5,391 nucleotides of DNA from Bacteroidota bacterium (GTDB lineage: Bacteria > Bacteroidota > Bacteroidia > B-17B0 > B-17BO): contig CANHPI010000211.1 of assembly GCA_947462425.1 (NCBI GenBank), forward strand, positions 1 to 5,391, given 5' to 3'. The notes under the pieces were generated by a model. That model was not told the DNA's origin. It worked only from the letters and a program-made list of their open reading frames with translations, and did not search any database. Below, one piece after another: positions 4,801 through 5,391 of the stretch; the stretch's first letter is position 1, and the number at the start of each line of letters is the position of its first letter. Both the position numbers and the translations under genes were made by a program.

Positions 4801-5391
4801 ATGGAAGGAACAATTACATCAACAATACAAAACGGCATAGGAACTATTACTTTTTTTCATCCTCAAAGTAATTCAATGCCTGGCCTTCAATTAAGAAACT
4901 TAGCGACTGAAATTGAAAAATTAGGAAAAGATGATAGCACTAAAGTTATTATTTTGCAAAGTGCGGGAGAGAAAACTTTTTGTGCTGGCGCTAGTTTCGA
5001 CGAATTAATTTCGATAAAAGATATTGAAACGGGATTGCATTTTTTTTCTGGGTTTGCTATGGTAATTAATGCCATGCGAAAAGCCCCTAAATTTATTATT
5101 GCACGCGTGCAAGGGAAAGCTGTTGGGGGTGGAGTTGGAATTGCCGCTAGTGCCGATTATACATTTGCCGTTAATGACGCCTCAATTAAATTATCAGAAT
5201 TGGCTGTTGGCATCGGTCCGTTTGTAGTGGGGCCAGCCGTTGAACGTAAAGTAGGAACTTCTGCTTTTTGTCAGTTAACCATTAACGCTACCGAGTGGCA
5301 AACAGCCCAATGGGCAAAAGAAAAAGGTTTATATGCTGAGGTTTTTTCAAGTATTACAGATATGGATAAAAGTACCCAAACTTTAGCTCAA
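4801..5391 (+). CDS. Enoyl-CoA hydratase/isomerase family protein (3'-truncated by window edge)
   Basis: This is a crotonase-fold enzyme acting on an acyl-CoA thioester, in fatty-acid or amino-acid breakdown. 197 residues are visible and the frame is open to the last base; the family is usually about 255-260 long. Motifs are FCAGASFDEL (60-69), the first oxyanion-hole segment, and GKAVGGGVGIAASADY (105-120), the second, with G110 at the hole. LSELAVGIGPFVVGPAVERK (131-150) contains E133, equal to Glu164 of rat mitochondrial enoyl-CoA hydratase. The Glu144 position is Gly113, so one of the two classical hydratase acids is absent. The exact reaction (hydratase, isomerase or hydrolase) is therefore open. 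I recall flavobacterial enoyl-CoA hydratase homologues with the same GGGVG and GIGPFV motifs. The ATG at 4801 sits 13 bp after the lipoprotein gene and matches the expected N-terminus, so the two may share a transcript. Confidence 0.9.
   Translation, partial: MEGTITSTIQNGIGTITFFHPQSNSMPGLQLRNLATEIEKLGKDDSTKVIILQSAGEKTFCAGASFDELISIKDIETGLHFFSGFAMVINAMRKAPKFIIARVQGKAVGGGVGIAASADYTFAVNDASIKLSELAVGIGPFVVGPAVERKVGTSAFCQLTINATEWQTAQWAKEKGLYAEVFSSITDMDKSTQTLAQ

Noticed and set aside
4887..5075. 62-codon minus-strand open frame
   Set aside because: It is antisense to the conserved crotonase oxyanion region, with no supporting start context or motif.

Overview
The window looks like chromosomal DNA of a Bacteroidota bacterium, probably from the Flavobacteriales/Sphingobacteriales side. 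The DNA is AT-rich and the starts mostly lack a Shine-Dalgarno sequence, sitting after A-rich leaders. Perfect or near matches to the Bacteroidota -7 promoter box (TAnnTTTG) lie just before cdd and pdhA. RuvC, Cdd, PdhA, the E2 protein and the crotonase protein all resemble flavobacterial versions as I remember them. No search was run, and a genus cannot be named.

Layout, all on the + strand: (1) 1-480, the 3' part of ruvC (Holliday junction resolvase), cut by the window edge. (2) 535-1032, cdd (cytidine deaminase), followed by a weak hairpin/T-tract. (3) 1104-2114 pdhA and 2187-3833 pdhC, the E1-alpha and E2 subunits of pyruvate dehydrogenase. E1-beta and E3 are not here. (4) 3859-4029, a small 56-codon ORF with a strong terminator-like hairpin inside it. 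Its stop overlaps by 4 nt the start of (5) 4026-4787, an unrecognised predicted lipoprotein. (6) 4801-end, the 5' part of an enoyl-CoA hydratase/isomerase-family gene. No tRNA, rRNA, CRISPR, insertion sequence or integrase is visible.

Functionally, most of the window is housekeeping: recombination, pyrimidine salvage, and oxidation of pyruvate to acetyl-CoA. PdhA decarboxylates pyruvate. The E2 core carries two lipoyl domains and passes the acetyl group to CoA. The last gene is an acyl-CoA enzyme. The small ORF, lipoprotein and crotonase genes are close enough to be co-transcribed, but nothing shows a shared function.

The least ordinary features are these. Short GC-richer repeat-like sequences sharing TGTCACTTCGAG lie in the same reading frame in both flexible linkers of the E2 gene, and they look like an interspersed palindromic repeat that became coding sequence. 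A perfect 12-bp hairpin lies inside the small ORF that overlaps the lipoprotein gene. The crotonase protein has Gly where the first catalytic Glu of classical hydratases should be. I see no convincing new defence or mobile system here.
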